Of a stretch of 64,000 bases of DNA, positions 36,146 to 44,987 are shown in pieces. Below the pieces are notes generated by a model. It had not been told where the DNA came from. It ran no database searches and was given only the letters and a program-made list of their open reading frames with translations. Source of the DNA: Sphingobacteruim zhuxiongii (GTDB taxonomy: Bacteria; Bacteroidota; Bacteroidia; Sphingobacteriales; Sphingobacteriaceae); the NCBI RefSeq assembly GCF_009557615.1, contig NZ_CP045652.1, forward strand, positions 2,604,001 to 2,668,000, given 5' to 3'. A program made the translations under genes and the position numbers. The number at the start of each line of letters is the position of its first letter. Within the stretch, counting starts at the first letter, position 1.

Positions 36146-37837
36146 TTAATAGCCTGGATTTTGTTCTAATTTCTGATTCGTTTCCATTTCAATATTTGGG
36201 ATCGGCCATAAGTAATCACGATCCTTATTAAACTTGCGGATTTCAATAACGCGCATTTGGGATTTATTACTCACAAGACTGTAGTCTACCAACCCATCGT
36301 TATCAATTTTAGGGGCATTACTGATGATACCTTTTGGAATACGCCCCATAAAGGAACCGTTTATTAACTTCTCTGCTAATCCCCAGCGTCTTAGATCAAC
36401 CATACGGAATCCTTCATTGGCAAGCTCGTATAAGCGTTCTTTACGGACGATTGCTCTCAACTCTCCTTGTGATTTACCAGATGGAATGGCCGGCATTTCA
36501 ACAGATGGGCGCTGACGAACCTGATTGATAGCATCGTATACCGTTGCATCGATTTGATTAGCTTCGATCTTTGCCTCGGCATAATTCAATAACACTTCCG
36601 CATAGCGCGCTTGCGTAATGTTTAATTCCGACTGCATAGTGAAATCTTTGTCTTTAAAGTCTACATATTTTTTCCATAGGTATCCCGAGAATGTCGCATA
36701 AGCATTTAATGCATCTTGGTTATCGATACGTTTAGGAATGGAGCCGCTATAGCTGTAATCCCAACATTTGATACTATCCTTATGCGTTTCGAATTGAAAT
36801 CCAAAAAACGTAGACCCCGGAAGAGCTACAGTGAAACCTAAGCGAGGATCTCTATTCTCAAATGGCTTTTGGGGATCGTATAGTGGTGATTTATCAATCT
36901 CTAAACCATCTTTACATAGGTAAGAATCAATTAATGCTTGAGAAGGTATTTTATTAGATGTTCCTTGTGCATTCCTTGAATTAAAATTACGTGCTGCGCT
37001 GTGTGTCTTGGTATTCTGTAAACGTAAATATTGAAACGCGAAGATAATCTCGTTGGATTTTTCACCAGCGTATTGAAATAATTCTTCGAAGTTGCTGTGT
37101 AGGCTGTAGGTCTTCGAATCCATTACTTCCTTAGCAGAAGCGATTGTTTCCGCCCAACGTTTGTCATTTAAAGCAGCGCGTGCACGAATTGCTAGTGCGG
37201 CACCTTTGGTTGCACGTCCGACATCTACCCCGCCATAACTCACGGGTAGATCGGCAGCAGCTGTTGTCAACTCAGACAGTATAAAATCAACCACATCTTT
37301 CTTAGGACTTCTTGGCACTTGCGCCTCTGACAGAGTCAAGCCTTTGTTCATAAGAGGGACAGCGCCGAAAAAGTCCACGAGCATTTGGTAGGTGAATGCA
37401 CGAATAAAGCGTGCTTCAGCAGCATAGCGTTTTAACTTTGCAGCGTCCACTTGCCCATCTAGCTTACTCATATTGTCTAACACAAAGTTGCACTTACCAA
37501 TCGTCTTGTAAGAGTTGGTCCATACGTTGAGGATATAAGCGTTATTACTATCGAAATCGCCACGACCAATCGATTGAAGTGGAGAGGTATTTCTGTCCCA
37601 ACTAATATCAGATGCGCAGTCGAGGGTTAGATTTTGTGGTACATCATCGGTTGGATGATAGGTCATTGATGCGTAAAGGCCATTGACCACTAACATCAAT
37701 TCATCCTCATTGTTAAAATAGTTTTCATCCGAAGGCCCCGAAAGTGGCTTTCTATCTAAATAATCATCGCATGAATTAAACAGGCATAACCCACCTGCAA
37801 TCAATGCTATATATAAAAGTCTAAATTTAAATTTCAT
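36146..37837 (-). CDS. SusD/RagB-family outer-membrane lipoprotein
   Basis: Surface-exposed substrate-binding lipoprotein that caps its SusC partner. The 563 residues start with a lipoprotein signal peptide ending LFNSCDDYLDRKP (Cys23 lipid anchor). Then come the SusD-like TPR-rich helical core, with AEARFIRAFTYQMLVDFFGAVPL (shortened here to its recognisable AEARFIRAFTYQMLV part) near residue 142, and the C-terminal RagB block RKERLYELANEGFRMVDLRR. The gene ends 25 bp before the FAD oxidoreductase and starts 11 bp after the SusC gene, the standard order. Ligand unknown. Confidence 0.95.
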   Translation of the reverse strand: MKFKFRLLYIALIAGGLCLFNSCDDYLDRKPLSGPSDENYFNNEDELMLVVNGLYASMTYHPTDDVPQNLTLDCASDISWDRNTSPLQSIGRGDFDSNNAYILNVWTNSYKTIGKCNFVLDNMSKLDGQVDAAKLKRYAAEARFIRAFTYQMLVDFFGAVPLMNKGLTLSEAQVPRSPKKDVVDFILSELTTAAADLPVSYGGVDVGRATKGAALAIRARAALNDKRWAETIASAKEVMDSKTYSLHSNFEELFQYAGEKSNEIIFAFQYLRLQNTKTHSAARNFNSRNAQGTSNKIPSQALIDSYLCKDGLEIDKSPLYDPQKPFENRDPRLGFTVALPGSTFFGFQFETHKDSIKCWDYSYSGSIPKRIDNQDALNAYATFSGYLWKKYVDFKDKDFTMQSELNITQARYAEVLLNYAEAKIEANQIDATVYDAINQVRQRPSVEMPAIPSGKSQGELRAIVRKERLYELANEGFRMVDLRRWGLAEKLINGSFMGRIPKGIISNAPKIDNDGLVDYSLVSNKSQMRVIEIRKFNKDRDYLWPIPNIEMETNQKLEQNPGY

Positions 37838-37848
37838 GGTCTTTCAGC

Positions 37849-40800
37849 TTAAAATGTGATATCTAATCCAAATGTATACACCTTTACTTGTGGGTAGAAA
37901 AATCCCGTACCCACAGGGGCTTCTACATCATAACCATCCCAGAACTTGTCAAAGGAGAATAAATTGGAGCCGTTCACAAACAATCGTAAACGATTAATTC
38001 CTATTCTGTCCATTGTTGTAGTTGGTAGCGTATAGCCCAACTGTACGTTCTTCACACGCAGGTAAGAAGCATTCTTCATCCAAAATTGTGATGACTGCGA
38101 ATTATTGTTCTGTCCAAAAGCTAAACGAGGGTATTTTGCATTCGGATTATCAGGTGTCCATCGGTCTTTATTGTCTTCACGTATCGTACCTCCGATTGCC
38201 CCTGTCGTGGTGAATGGCTGTATACCTGCTCCGTGCAAATAACCATCAGCTTTTCCGACACCTTGTAATAAGAATCCAAAATCTATGCCCTTATACATCA
38301 TATTTGCATTTAACGAATAGGTCATTCGAGGCACCGTACTACCAATAATTAACTTGTCCGCCTCATTGATTAAACCGTCGGCATTTTGATCCTTATATTT
38401 CAAGTCACCAGGTGCTAATGTTCCGAATTGCTTTGCATGGTTATCTATCTCTTCCTGTGTTTGGAAATAACCTTCTACCTCATAACCTAGTATAGAACTG
38501 ATTGCATAGCCCTCACGATGAACTAACAGTCCTGTGTTTGAAATGCCACGCAGATCTAATATCTTGTTCTTAACGTCAGACAGGTTAAAGGTTAAGTCGT
38601 AACGAAATTCTCTGTTTCGATCACTTCGGTAATTTAATGCGACTTCCCATCCTCTATTTTCAACAATACCGGCATTTTGATTCGGTGCATTTAAACCCAT
38701 TGTTAGAGGAATATCTAATTTCAAGAGGATATCACTTGTCTTGCGATGGAAATAATCGGCTGTCAAACTGAAGTTCTTAAAGAGTGTTAAATCAATACCA
38801 ATATTTTGTTCTTCAGTAGATTCCCAAGTGATACCAGGGTTTGACATATTGTTCAAGGCTGCGGTATTAACAATGGCATTTCCCATATTAAAAGACCCTA
38901 AATCTAGTGCAGAAACTGCAGGATATGGGCCAATGTTCTGATTGCCTAGTTTACCCCAAGATGCTCTTAACTTACCTTCATTTAACCATGACTTCGATTC
39001 TTCCATAAAGGGTTCCTCAGAGAAACGCCATCCTGCGGACGCTGATGGAAAGAATCCGTATCGGTTTCCTTTCAAGAAACGTGAAGATCCATCGTATCGA
39101 GCATTTAGTTCTAATAAGTAACGATCCTTGAAATTATAGTTGATCCGACTGAAGAAGGATTGTAATGCCCATTCTTCGGCAGTTCCCTCTGCAGATTGAT
39201 TTAATGCAGACCCAGTATTCAATACGGGGTAATCTGGTAGTATGTAAGTATCTCGGAACCCCCTTAACATATCTTCATGAAAATCTTCACGGGATGCCCC
39301 TAATAACCAGCTTAGGTGATGATCGGCAAATGACTTGTTGAAGGTCAGCGTTGCCCGCATGTTATTAAACAATTGCTGAGTATGTCTTTCAGTCAATGCT
39401 GAGCGTTGCGGCACGGCAAAACTCTTGCTTCCATCGGGGTGATACGATTGCACCTTCTCCCGGAAATTTTTATTGAGCGTTGTCGCGTATTTTGGAGCAT
39501 AGTTTGCTTCGGCGGTCAACCAAGAAAAAGGTTTGAAAATTAAACTGGCATTTACTGCTCCCCATGGCCCTTTTTCTGTTGCAATCCCGCCATCAGCAGC
39601 CGCAGAAACAGGGTTATTACCGTTCCAGCCTAATCCCCAGGTTCCATTGGAGTTCCGAAAGGTTTGATTTGCAGGGAGACTGTTCATCCATTGGAACAGA
39701 TCATCAATACTTTGAGCAGGCGATGTAATTACGGGGTTTACATATTGCAGATCGATCTTTGCTGCTAATTTCTCGGTGATTTCAATATCTAGATTATTCC
39801 GTAAAGTATAGCGTTTGAAACCGCTATTTAGCATTAAGCCTTTTTGATCATAATAACCGAACGATGCCAATGTTCTGACTTTATTAGATCCTGCATTTAA
39901 CGTCACAAAATGACTTTGTTGGAATCCAGAACCTAAAAGCGATTCTTTCTGCCAATCGGTATTCGGATATTGGTCTGAACTTCCGTCGCCTTGCGCACGG
40001 TAGGCATCTAATATTGCTGCCGGATATAAAGGAGAACTACCAACATTGGTGTATGCTTCATTGGTTAAAAGCATGTGATCTAACGCGTTCACAAGCTTTG
40101 GCATATTCGTCGGGCTCTGCCATCCGAAATAATTGTTGTAAGATAACGTAACGCGGTCTCCTGTCCCTCTCTTTGTAGTTACGAGAATAACGCCATTTGC
40201 AGCTCTAGAACCATAGATTGAAGACGATGCCGCATCTTTTAAGATGGAAATTGACTCAATTAAATTTGGATCAATATTATTCACGGATCCTTCTACCCCA
40301 TCAATAAGAACTAAAGGATTCGCATCACTTAGGGTTCCAATACCGCGTATACGAATGGTTGCTGCATCAGAGCCCGGCTTGCCCGAACGTTGAGTAACGG
40401 TTACCCCTGGCGCCATCCCCTGTAGGGCGGCCGATGTCTGTCCGACAGGGCGTGTTTGTATATCTTTGCCGGAAACAGCAGAAACGGCTCCAGTTAGATT
40501 AACCTTCTTTTGAACACCGTAGCCTACAACTACCACCTCGTCCAAATCGTTTACTGAAGGAATTAACGCGATACTAAATTCATTGGTTTGTCCAATTGGC
40601 TTTTCAATGGACTCATATCCTATCAAAGAAAAAACTAAACTCCCTTGTACATTGCCAATAACGAGTTCAAAATTTCCTTCTACATTCGTTATTGTGCCAT
40701 TATTGGTGCCTTTTTCTGTGACTGAAACTCCAACTAACGGTTGGCCTTTCTCATCTGCAACACGACCTTTAATTGTACGTTGCAGGCGATCGAGTCTTTT

Positions 40801-41223
40801 TGCCTCCAATCGCTCTTCCCGTGTTGTTGGCGCCGGCTTCGCATGCTTGGCGTTGATAAAAATGGTTTTATCGTCTATTACATACGATAAAGGTTGATCT
40901 TCGAGGATCAGCTCTAAGAAACTTTTTAAGGATAGATTCTTCGCATCTAAGTTGAGTGGTTTAGTTCGCTTAACGACATTGTTATCGTATAATACCAAGA
41001 AATCACTTCGTTTTTCGATATAGTTGAAAAGGTTTTCCAATCTAACCGAGTTGGCTTTATAGGATAAGGTCTGCGAAAATGTCTCTGCACGCAGTTGAAA
41101 ACAACATAGTAAGGCAAAAATATAACATGCTTTGATAGACATAAGTATAAGCCTGTGAGTTGACACATGGGGAATAGGAAGCCAGGACCAGTTGGTTTTG
41201 GCCTTTCCTAAATTATTTTTCAT
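37849..41223 (-). CDS. SusC/RagA TonB-dependent transporter with STN domain
   Basis: Outer-membrane nutrient importer of 1124 residues. A long leader (up to about 45, with a hydrophobic stretch CYIFALLCCFQLRA) is followed by an STN domain (about 50-125), a CarboxypepD-regulatory-like beta-sandwich (about 138-220, GRVADEKGQPLVGVSVTEKG), the plug (VVGYGVQKKVNLTGAVSAV; IRGIGTLSDANPLVLIDGVEG) and the barrel ending VYTFGLDITF. An in-frame start at MSIKACYIFALL (about residue 29) would give a more usual signal peptide. The STN domain is the part that signals to a FecR protein, and a FecR and an ECF sigma gene lie directly upstream. Confidence 0.96.
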   Translation of the reverse strand: MKNNLGKAKTNWSWLPIPHVSTHRLILMSIKACYIFALLCCFQLRAETFSQTLSYKANSVRLENLFNYIEKRSDFLVLYDNNVVKRTKPLNLDAKNLSLKSFLELILEDQPLSYVIDDKTIFINAKHAKPAPTTREERLEAKRLDRLQRTIKGRVADEKGQPLVGVSVTEKGTNNGTITNVEGNFELVIGNVQGSLVFSLIGYESIEKPIGQTNEFSIALIPSVNDLDEVVVVGYGVQKKVNLTGAVSAVSGKDIQTRPVGQTSAALQGMAPGVTVTQRSGKPGSDAATIRIRGIGTLSDANPLVLIDGVEGSVNNIDPNLIESISILKDAASSSIYGSRAANGVILVTTKRGTGDRVTLSYNNYFGWQSPTNMPKLVNALDHMLLTNEAYTNVGSSPLYPAAILDAYRAQGDGSSDQYPNTDWQKESLLGSGFQQSHFVTLNAGSNKVRTLASFGYYDQKGLMLNSGFKRYTLRNNLDIEITEKLAAKIDLQYVNPVITSPAQSIDDLFQWMNSLPANQTFRNSNGTWGLGWNGNNPVSAAADGGIATEKGPWGAVNASLIFKPFSWLTAEANYAPKYATTLNKNFREKVQSYHPDGSKSFAVPQRSALTERHTQQLFNNMRATLTFNKSFADHHLSWLLGASREDFHEDMLRGFRDTYILPDYPVLNTGSALNQSAEGTAEEWALQSFFSRINYNFKDRYLLELNARYDGSSRFLKGNRYGFFPSASAGWRFSEEPFMEESKSWLNEGKLRASWGKLGNQNIGPYPAVSALDLGSFNMGNAIVNTAALNNMSNPGITWESTEEQNIGIDLTLFKNFSLTADYFHRKTSDILLKLDIPLTMGLNAPNQNAGIVENRGWEVALNYRSDRNREFRYDLTFNLSDVKNKILDLRGISNTGLLVHREGYAISSILGYEVEGYFQTQEEIDNHAKQFGTLAPGDLKYKDQNADGLINEADKLIIGSTVPRMTYSLNANMMYKGIDFGFLLQGVGKADGYLHGAGIQPFTTTGAIGGTIREDNKDRWTPDNPNAKYPRLAFGQNNNSQSSQFWMKNASYLRVKNVQLGYTLPTTTMDRIGINRLRLFVNGSNLFSFDKFWDGYDVEAPVGTGFFYPQVKVYTFGLDITF

Positions 41224-41386
41224 AATATTGTAATAAGTAAGATTTATGATTCTGTTAGTAAATGCAATAGATCATAATGAAAGCGCTGGGGAGGTGGTAA
41301 CGACACTTCCCTTTTGCTTTATACTATCATGGTGGTGTACTGTTTCTTATCATAGTTATAATTTGGTTTTTATATAAATTGATTGT

Positions 41387-42574
41387 TTACTTAATTATAA
41401 GCTTCCGATTTGCTTGAATCTCCGCTTTCACGCCAGTGTTCTGGTTTAGAAAATCTAGAAAAGTAGACAGCTTCACTCCTCGGCTCATTTTACCTGCAAG
41501 CTCAATTTTCGGAATCGCTCCCTCGTATTGAATATCCAGATCATACCATCGACCAATAATGCGCATGCATTCGTCAAAACTTAATCCACTGAGATTTAAT
41601 ACGCCATCTTTCCAGGAAGACGCGAGATTAGCATCGACGTTAAAAGTCTCGATCTGTTTATTCTTCTGATTCAGTATTGCCTGCTGGTTTGGCTTCAAAA
41701 TTTGATTATTGACATTTAATGAACCAGAAACAAGGGTAGTCTTGGCAAAGGGTTCATCCTCGTAGGCATTCACATTGAAGGAGGTTCCTAGAACTTTAAT
41801 ATCTTGTCGTTTAGAATGGATAATGAAGGGTAAGTCCTTATTCTTCTTTACTTCAAAATATGCTTCTCCTGTCAGTTGAACATTCCTATTTTTTATATTG
41901 AAGTCAGAAGCTACAATTAATCGGCTTGCAGCATTCATCCAAACTTTCGTCCCATCGCTCAGTACCATTTGGTATTGGCCTGCACGCGGTGTAATTAGTT
42001 GGATTTCTTGCGCATGTAGCTTTGTTGGATCAGAGCCATCTAGGTAAGTAAACGCAGAGTCAGAAAGTACCACACCTGACTTCTCCCCGTCCAATACAAT
42101 TTCCTTTCCGTCAATAAGCATTACCGCGGCATCTCGTCCGGGAGAGACATCGATTTTCTTCATAACGACCTCTTCTACCATAGGATCCTCATTCTTCCAA
42201 TAGAATTGATAGGATATGATTCCAAAGACGAAAACAATACTCGCCGCTACGGAAATCCAACGTCCCCAATTTATTTTCTTTATGCTTTGAACAGGTGTTT
42301 CCTGTTTTTCTGAATTTTCGGCTATTGTTTGCTGAATTGAGCGCTGCAGGAGTGCAACTCTTTCATTGATAAAGCTGTCCATCTCGTTTAGATTATCATC
42401 CTGCGTTGTTGGTTGAGAAAAAAGATTCGTCAACTCCTCTTCCGGCAAACCAGATAAAAGTCTAAAAAACTCCTCATAGTCCTTCAGTTCTAGATTATTT
42501 TGCAAATAAAGATGCAAAAGCTCTTCAAATCTTGAATTAAATGTATTCAATGAAAATATGTTTATAATGGTCAC
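41387..42574 (-). CDS. FecR-family anti-sigma factor
   Basis: An inner-membrane anti-sigma/sensor protein of 395 residues. The cytoplasmic N-terminal part (about 1-100) should hold the sigma factor. One membrane helix (about 104-124, WISVAASIVFVFGIISYQFYW) leads to a periplasmic FecR domain (about 180-290, APRAGQYQMVLSDGTKVW-like motif, TGEAYFEV) and a C-terminal STN-like DUF4974 domain (about 320-395). It lies between the sigma gene (69 bp upstream) and the SusC gene. Together they are expected to relay binding of substrate at SusC to the ECF sigma factor. Confidence 0.95.
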   Translation of the reverse strand: MTIINIFSLNTFNSRFEELLHLYLQNNLELKDYEEFFRLLSGLPEEELTNLFSQPTTQDDNLNEMDSFINERVALLQRSIQQTIAENSEKQETPVQSIKKINWGRWISVAASIVFVFGIISYQFYWKNEDPMVEEVVMKKIDVSPGRDAAVMLIDGKEIVLDGEKSGVVLSDSAFTYLDGSDPTKLHAQEIQLITPRAGQYQMVLSDGTKVWMNAASRLIVASDFNIKNRNVQLTGEAYFEVKKNKDLPFIIHSKRQDIKVLGTSFNVNAYEDEPFAKTTLVSGSLNVNNQILKPNQQAILNQKNKQIETFNVDANLASSWKDGVLNLSGLSFDECMRIIGRWYDLDIQYEGAIPKIELAGKMSRGVKLSTFLDFLNQNTGVKAEIQANRKLIIK

Positions 42575-42643
42575 AGACCTACTGGCCTTTATACTATATA
42601 CAAGCGAACCTTAGAAACACACTATCAGAAAAATGATTTATTT

Positions 42644-43258
42644 TTAAAATTGAATGAAAATGGCGATTAAAACACCGACGAGATACTCTTCTGTGTAATT
42701 TTTAACGATAAAATTTCGAATGTCATGGACTGCATTTACCAATTGATTGCTCACCGTAGAAACAGAAATCCCTAGCATATCAGCGACTTCTTTGTAACTC
42801 TTTCCCTCTACTTTACAAAACAATAAGATTTCACGACGCTTGGGGCTCAGTGTCGCAATGGCACGATCAATTATCTCTAATTTCTCCTTATTGATTAGTT
42901 TCTCTTCAGAGTGAAGATAATAGGAAATGGAACTTGCCCATATCTCAGATTGCAAGACCTTATCTCGATTGATTTTTTTGATAAGGTTGATGGCTAAATT
43001 GCTCGCAATCGTGTATATAAAAGTCTTAAATCCGCGATCAGGCTCAATCTCTTCGCGTAAATTCCAGACTTTAACAAATACCTCTTGTAACACTTCTTCC
43101 ACTAACTCGGGACTTTTTAGAAACTTCAGTAAATGAGCATACAGTTGCGGGGAATAATACATATAGAGACTATTGAAGGCCGGCATACTTCCCGCTTTCA
43201 GCTCTCCTAAGAGTAATTTAACGTCAATTACAGCAGCATTACTCATTATATTGCTCAA
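42644..43258 (-). CDS. ECF RNA polymerase sigma-70 factor
   Basis: An extracytoplasmic-function sigma factor of 204 residues. Region 2 (about 20-90) includes ELVEEVLQEVFVKVWNL and FKTFIYTIASNLAINLIKK; region 4 (about 125-180) includes LSPKRREILLFCKVEGKSY and the HTH VADMLGISVSTVSNQL. An extra hydrophobic tail (about 185-204, TEEYLVGVLIAIFIQF) is longer than in most ECF factors. Paired with the FecR gene downstream, so it should activate the SusC operon, its partner locus. Confidence 0.94.
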   Translation of the reverse strand: MSNIMSNAAVIDVKLLLGELKAGSMPAFNSLYMYYSPQLYAHLLKFLKSPELVEEVLQEVFVKVWNLREEIEPDRGFKTFIYTIASNLAINLIKKINRDKVLQSEIWASSISYYLHSEEKLINKEKLEIIDRAIATLSPKRREILLFCKVEGKSYKEVADMLGISVSTVSNQLVNAVHDIRNFIVKNYTEEYLVGVLIAIFIQF

Positions 43259-43494
43259 GTTAAATTAAAGTTCTATGTGTGTATTATTTTCTAGAATTGG
43301 CTAGGGCTAGATTGTTGAACCTCATTACAACAATTACTAATCTCGGTCAAATTAGTACTAATTTCTAATAATTCCAATTAAGGGGATTTAAATCTAGAGG
43401 ATATAGACATATCCAAATAGGTTTTAGGATATTCAAACGTTGCTTTTTCGTCGGAATGGAAACTTAGCGTCGTCGAGCGAAGATCTCAATCATT
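43259..43494. other. Intergenic region upstream of the sigma gene
   Basis: No gene is seen in this AT-rich stretch. It contains a perfect 16-bp palindrome, AAATTAGTACTAATTT (43349-43364), and a hairpin GGATAT-AGAC-ATATCC (about 43399-43414). Both are upstream of the ECF sigma start at 43258 and may belong to its control region. Confidence 0.4.
43349..43364. promoter_or_regulatory. Palindromic candidate operator upstream of the sigma gene
   Basis: AAATTAGTACTAATTT is a perfect 16-bp palindrome, 91 bp upstream of the ECF sigma start codon. The TTAGTA core also occurs in the palindrome at 17476-17492, arranged in the opposite order. Confidence 0.35.
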
Positions 43495-43526
43495 AATAAA
43501 AAGAGCTATACCCTTCGGTATGGCTT
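43495..43526 (-). terminator. Terminator of the two-gene membrane protein unit
   Basis: AGC-T-ATACC (43504-43512) and GGTAT-GGCT (43517-43525) pair around CTTC, followed on the minus strand by TTTTTATT. It lies 40 bp after the stop codon of the 191-residue gene. Confidence 0.75.
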
Positions 43527-43569
43527 ATTATGCTTAGTTCTTACAATGTTTATGTGCGTCAAAGTTGGG

Positions 43570-44145
43570 TTACCACCATTCAGCGATTGGCAGCTCGTAG
43601 AATGTCAAGTCAATTGCCGGCTGCCAAGGTGCCATTGCAAATGACCAACTCTCAGGAATATTGTCCGACCTTCGACTTATGGATTGATCTCCCCATTGAT
43701 ACTCTACTTTGTATTCGCGATCATTATATCTTATTGTACCAAATAAACAAGGCGTCGACCCTCCTGAAACACCATTGGTATACATGATTGCTTTTCTAAA
43801 TACAACTTGCTGACCTGCGGGAATTTTTGCAATATAAGTGACGTCAGGCTTTGGTATTTTCAATCTTCCCTGGAGATTAGTAAAGTTATGTTGATACTGA
43901 TCTGTCATAATATTTGGAAAGTCATCATTTGTTGAAAGTTCTTCGTCGAATAGCTCTACATCACGTAAAAGTGTCTGAGGCTTATTCAAAATGGCTTGAA
44001 ACGGCTCTTCCTTTTGTAAACTGGTGGACTTTGTTTTAACGGTCATGTAAAGTAAAAAGCAGAACAAGGATATTCCTCCGAAAATTTCAAGGAGTGCAAT
44101 TTTCAATACTCGAGCACCTGTTATTTCCTTCCGCTGTTTCATCAT
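43570..44145 (-). CDS. Unknown protein with one membrane segment
   Basis: I do not recognise a family. The 191 residues begin with a positively charged start and one membrane helix (about 13-36, LKIALLEIFGGISLFCFLLYM), so most of the protein lies outside the cytoplasm. The remainder is beta-rich with aromatic residues and a C-terminal FAMAPWQPAIDLTFYELP. Its start codon directly abuts the stop codon of the upstream gene (0 bp), so the two are co-translated. It may form a complex with that protein. It is followed by a terminator. Confidence 0.65.
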   Translation of the reverse strand: MMKQRKEITGARVLKIALLEIFGGISLFCFLLYMTVKTKSTSLQKEEPFQAILNKPQTLLRDVELFDEELSTNDDFPNIMTDQYQHNFTNLQGRLKIPKPDVTYIAKIPAGQQVVFRKAIMYTNGVSGGSTPCLFGTIRYNDREYKVEYQWGDQSISRRSDNIPESWSFAMAPWQPAIDLTFYELPIAEWW

Positions 44146-44829
44146 TTATTTTTTATCGGTAAAATGAAACTGCATAAGACCATCATTTGATTTTAAACGG
44201 ATATTATAGCTCACCTGTTCATCAATCTTCATCTCTGTCCCCTCCTCTTCAAAATCTGTAGAGTTCATCGTTGTCGGATCCTGATGATGTGTTTTCATTT
44301 CTTTACTCATAGCAACTTTCAGATTACCATTTGTATTTTCAAGTATCTTAAACCATCCGAAGCCACCTTTTATTGCCACACGTTCACCCTCTTTATATTG
44401 TTCAAATCGCCCAAAGTAAACATCATTAGCCTCAATGGGCAGTTCTAATGGCCGAGGGGCAATTGCTTCTTGATTTACTGGCTTTAAGAACGAATCGTAA
44501 GTTAAATAAGCAAAAAAGCCGACAAAGAACAAGAGCATCACATACCCGAAAAAGTTAACCTTAAAGCGATAAGCTGCCGCAGGAACTTTAGCCTCTTTCT
44601 CGCGTGCAAAGGCTTGCATTTCATTTGTCCAATATTTCTTAGCGATTCTTTTATTCGTTAAGGTATCAATGTAAAACGCTGCTGTATCTTTCGATCCAGC
44701 GGAGAAAAATGCTGTATTGGTATAGGTTCGCATGAAAGCTAAAACCATCGGGTTACCTGGGTTTACAGGGTTGTTAAATTGTTCTGCTGAGAATGCCGCC
44801 TCTTCGTGATGTTGAATTGAAAAAAACAT
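44146..44829 (-). CDS. Unknown protein with one central membrane segment
   Basis: I do not recognise a family. The 227 residues have one membrane helix (about 91-113, FFGYVMLLFFVGFFAYLTYD) after a cytoplasmic-type N-terminal part with many charged and aromatic residues. The C-terminal half is polar with a beta-rich pattern (NDVYFGRFEQYKEGERVAIK) and a Met/Thr-rich acidic turn. It is the upstream partner of the 191-residue membrane protein, with immediately adjoining stop and start. Lying between the AraC/TPR regulator and the ECF sigma gene, it may belong to the same stimulus, but that is only positional. Confidence 0.65.
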   Translation of the reverse strand: MFFSIQHHEEAAFSAEQFNNPVNPGNPMVLAFMRTYTNTAFFSAGSKDTAAFYIDTLTNKRIAKKYWTNEMQAFAREKEAKVPAAAYRFKVNFFGYVMLLFFVGFFAYLTYDSFLKPVNQEAIAPRPLELPIEANDVYFGRFEQYKEGERVAIKGGFGWFKILENTNGNLKVAMSKEMKTHHQDPTTMNSTDFEEEGTEMKIDEQVSYNIRLKSNDGLMQFHFTDKK

Positions 44830-44987
44830 AGATTAATATTTAAATACTATTCATTGACCCATCCATTGGATCAAGTTTATCTAATTCAAATTTAAGGAGC
44901 ATGAATTAGCAAAACTAACACAGCACTGACGGAATTATATAATTGTGATAGTCACACAAAAACATTAAAGCACTATTTACCAAAAAC

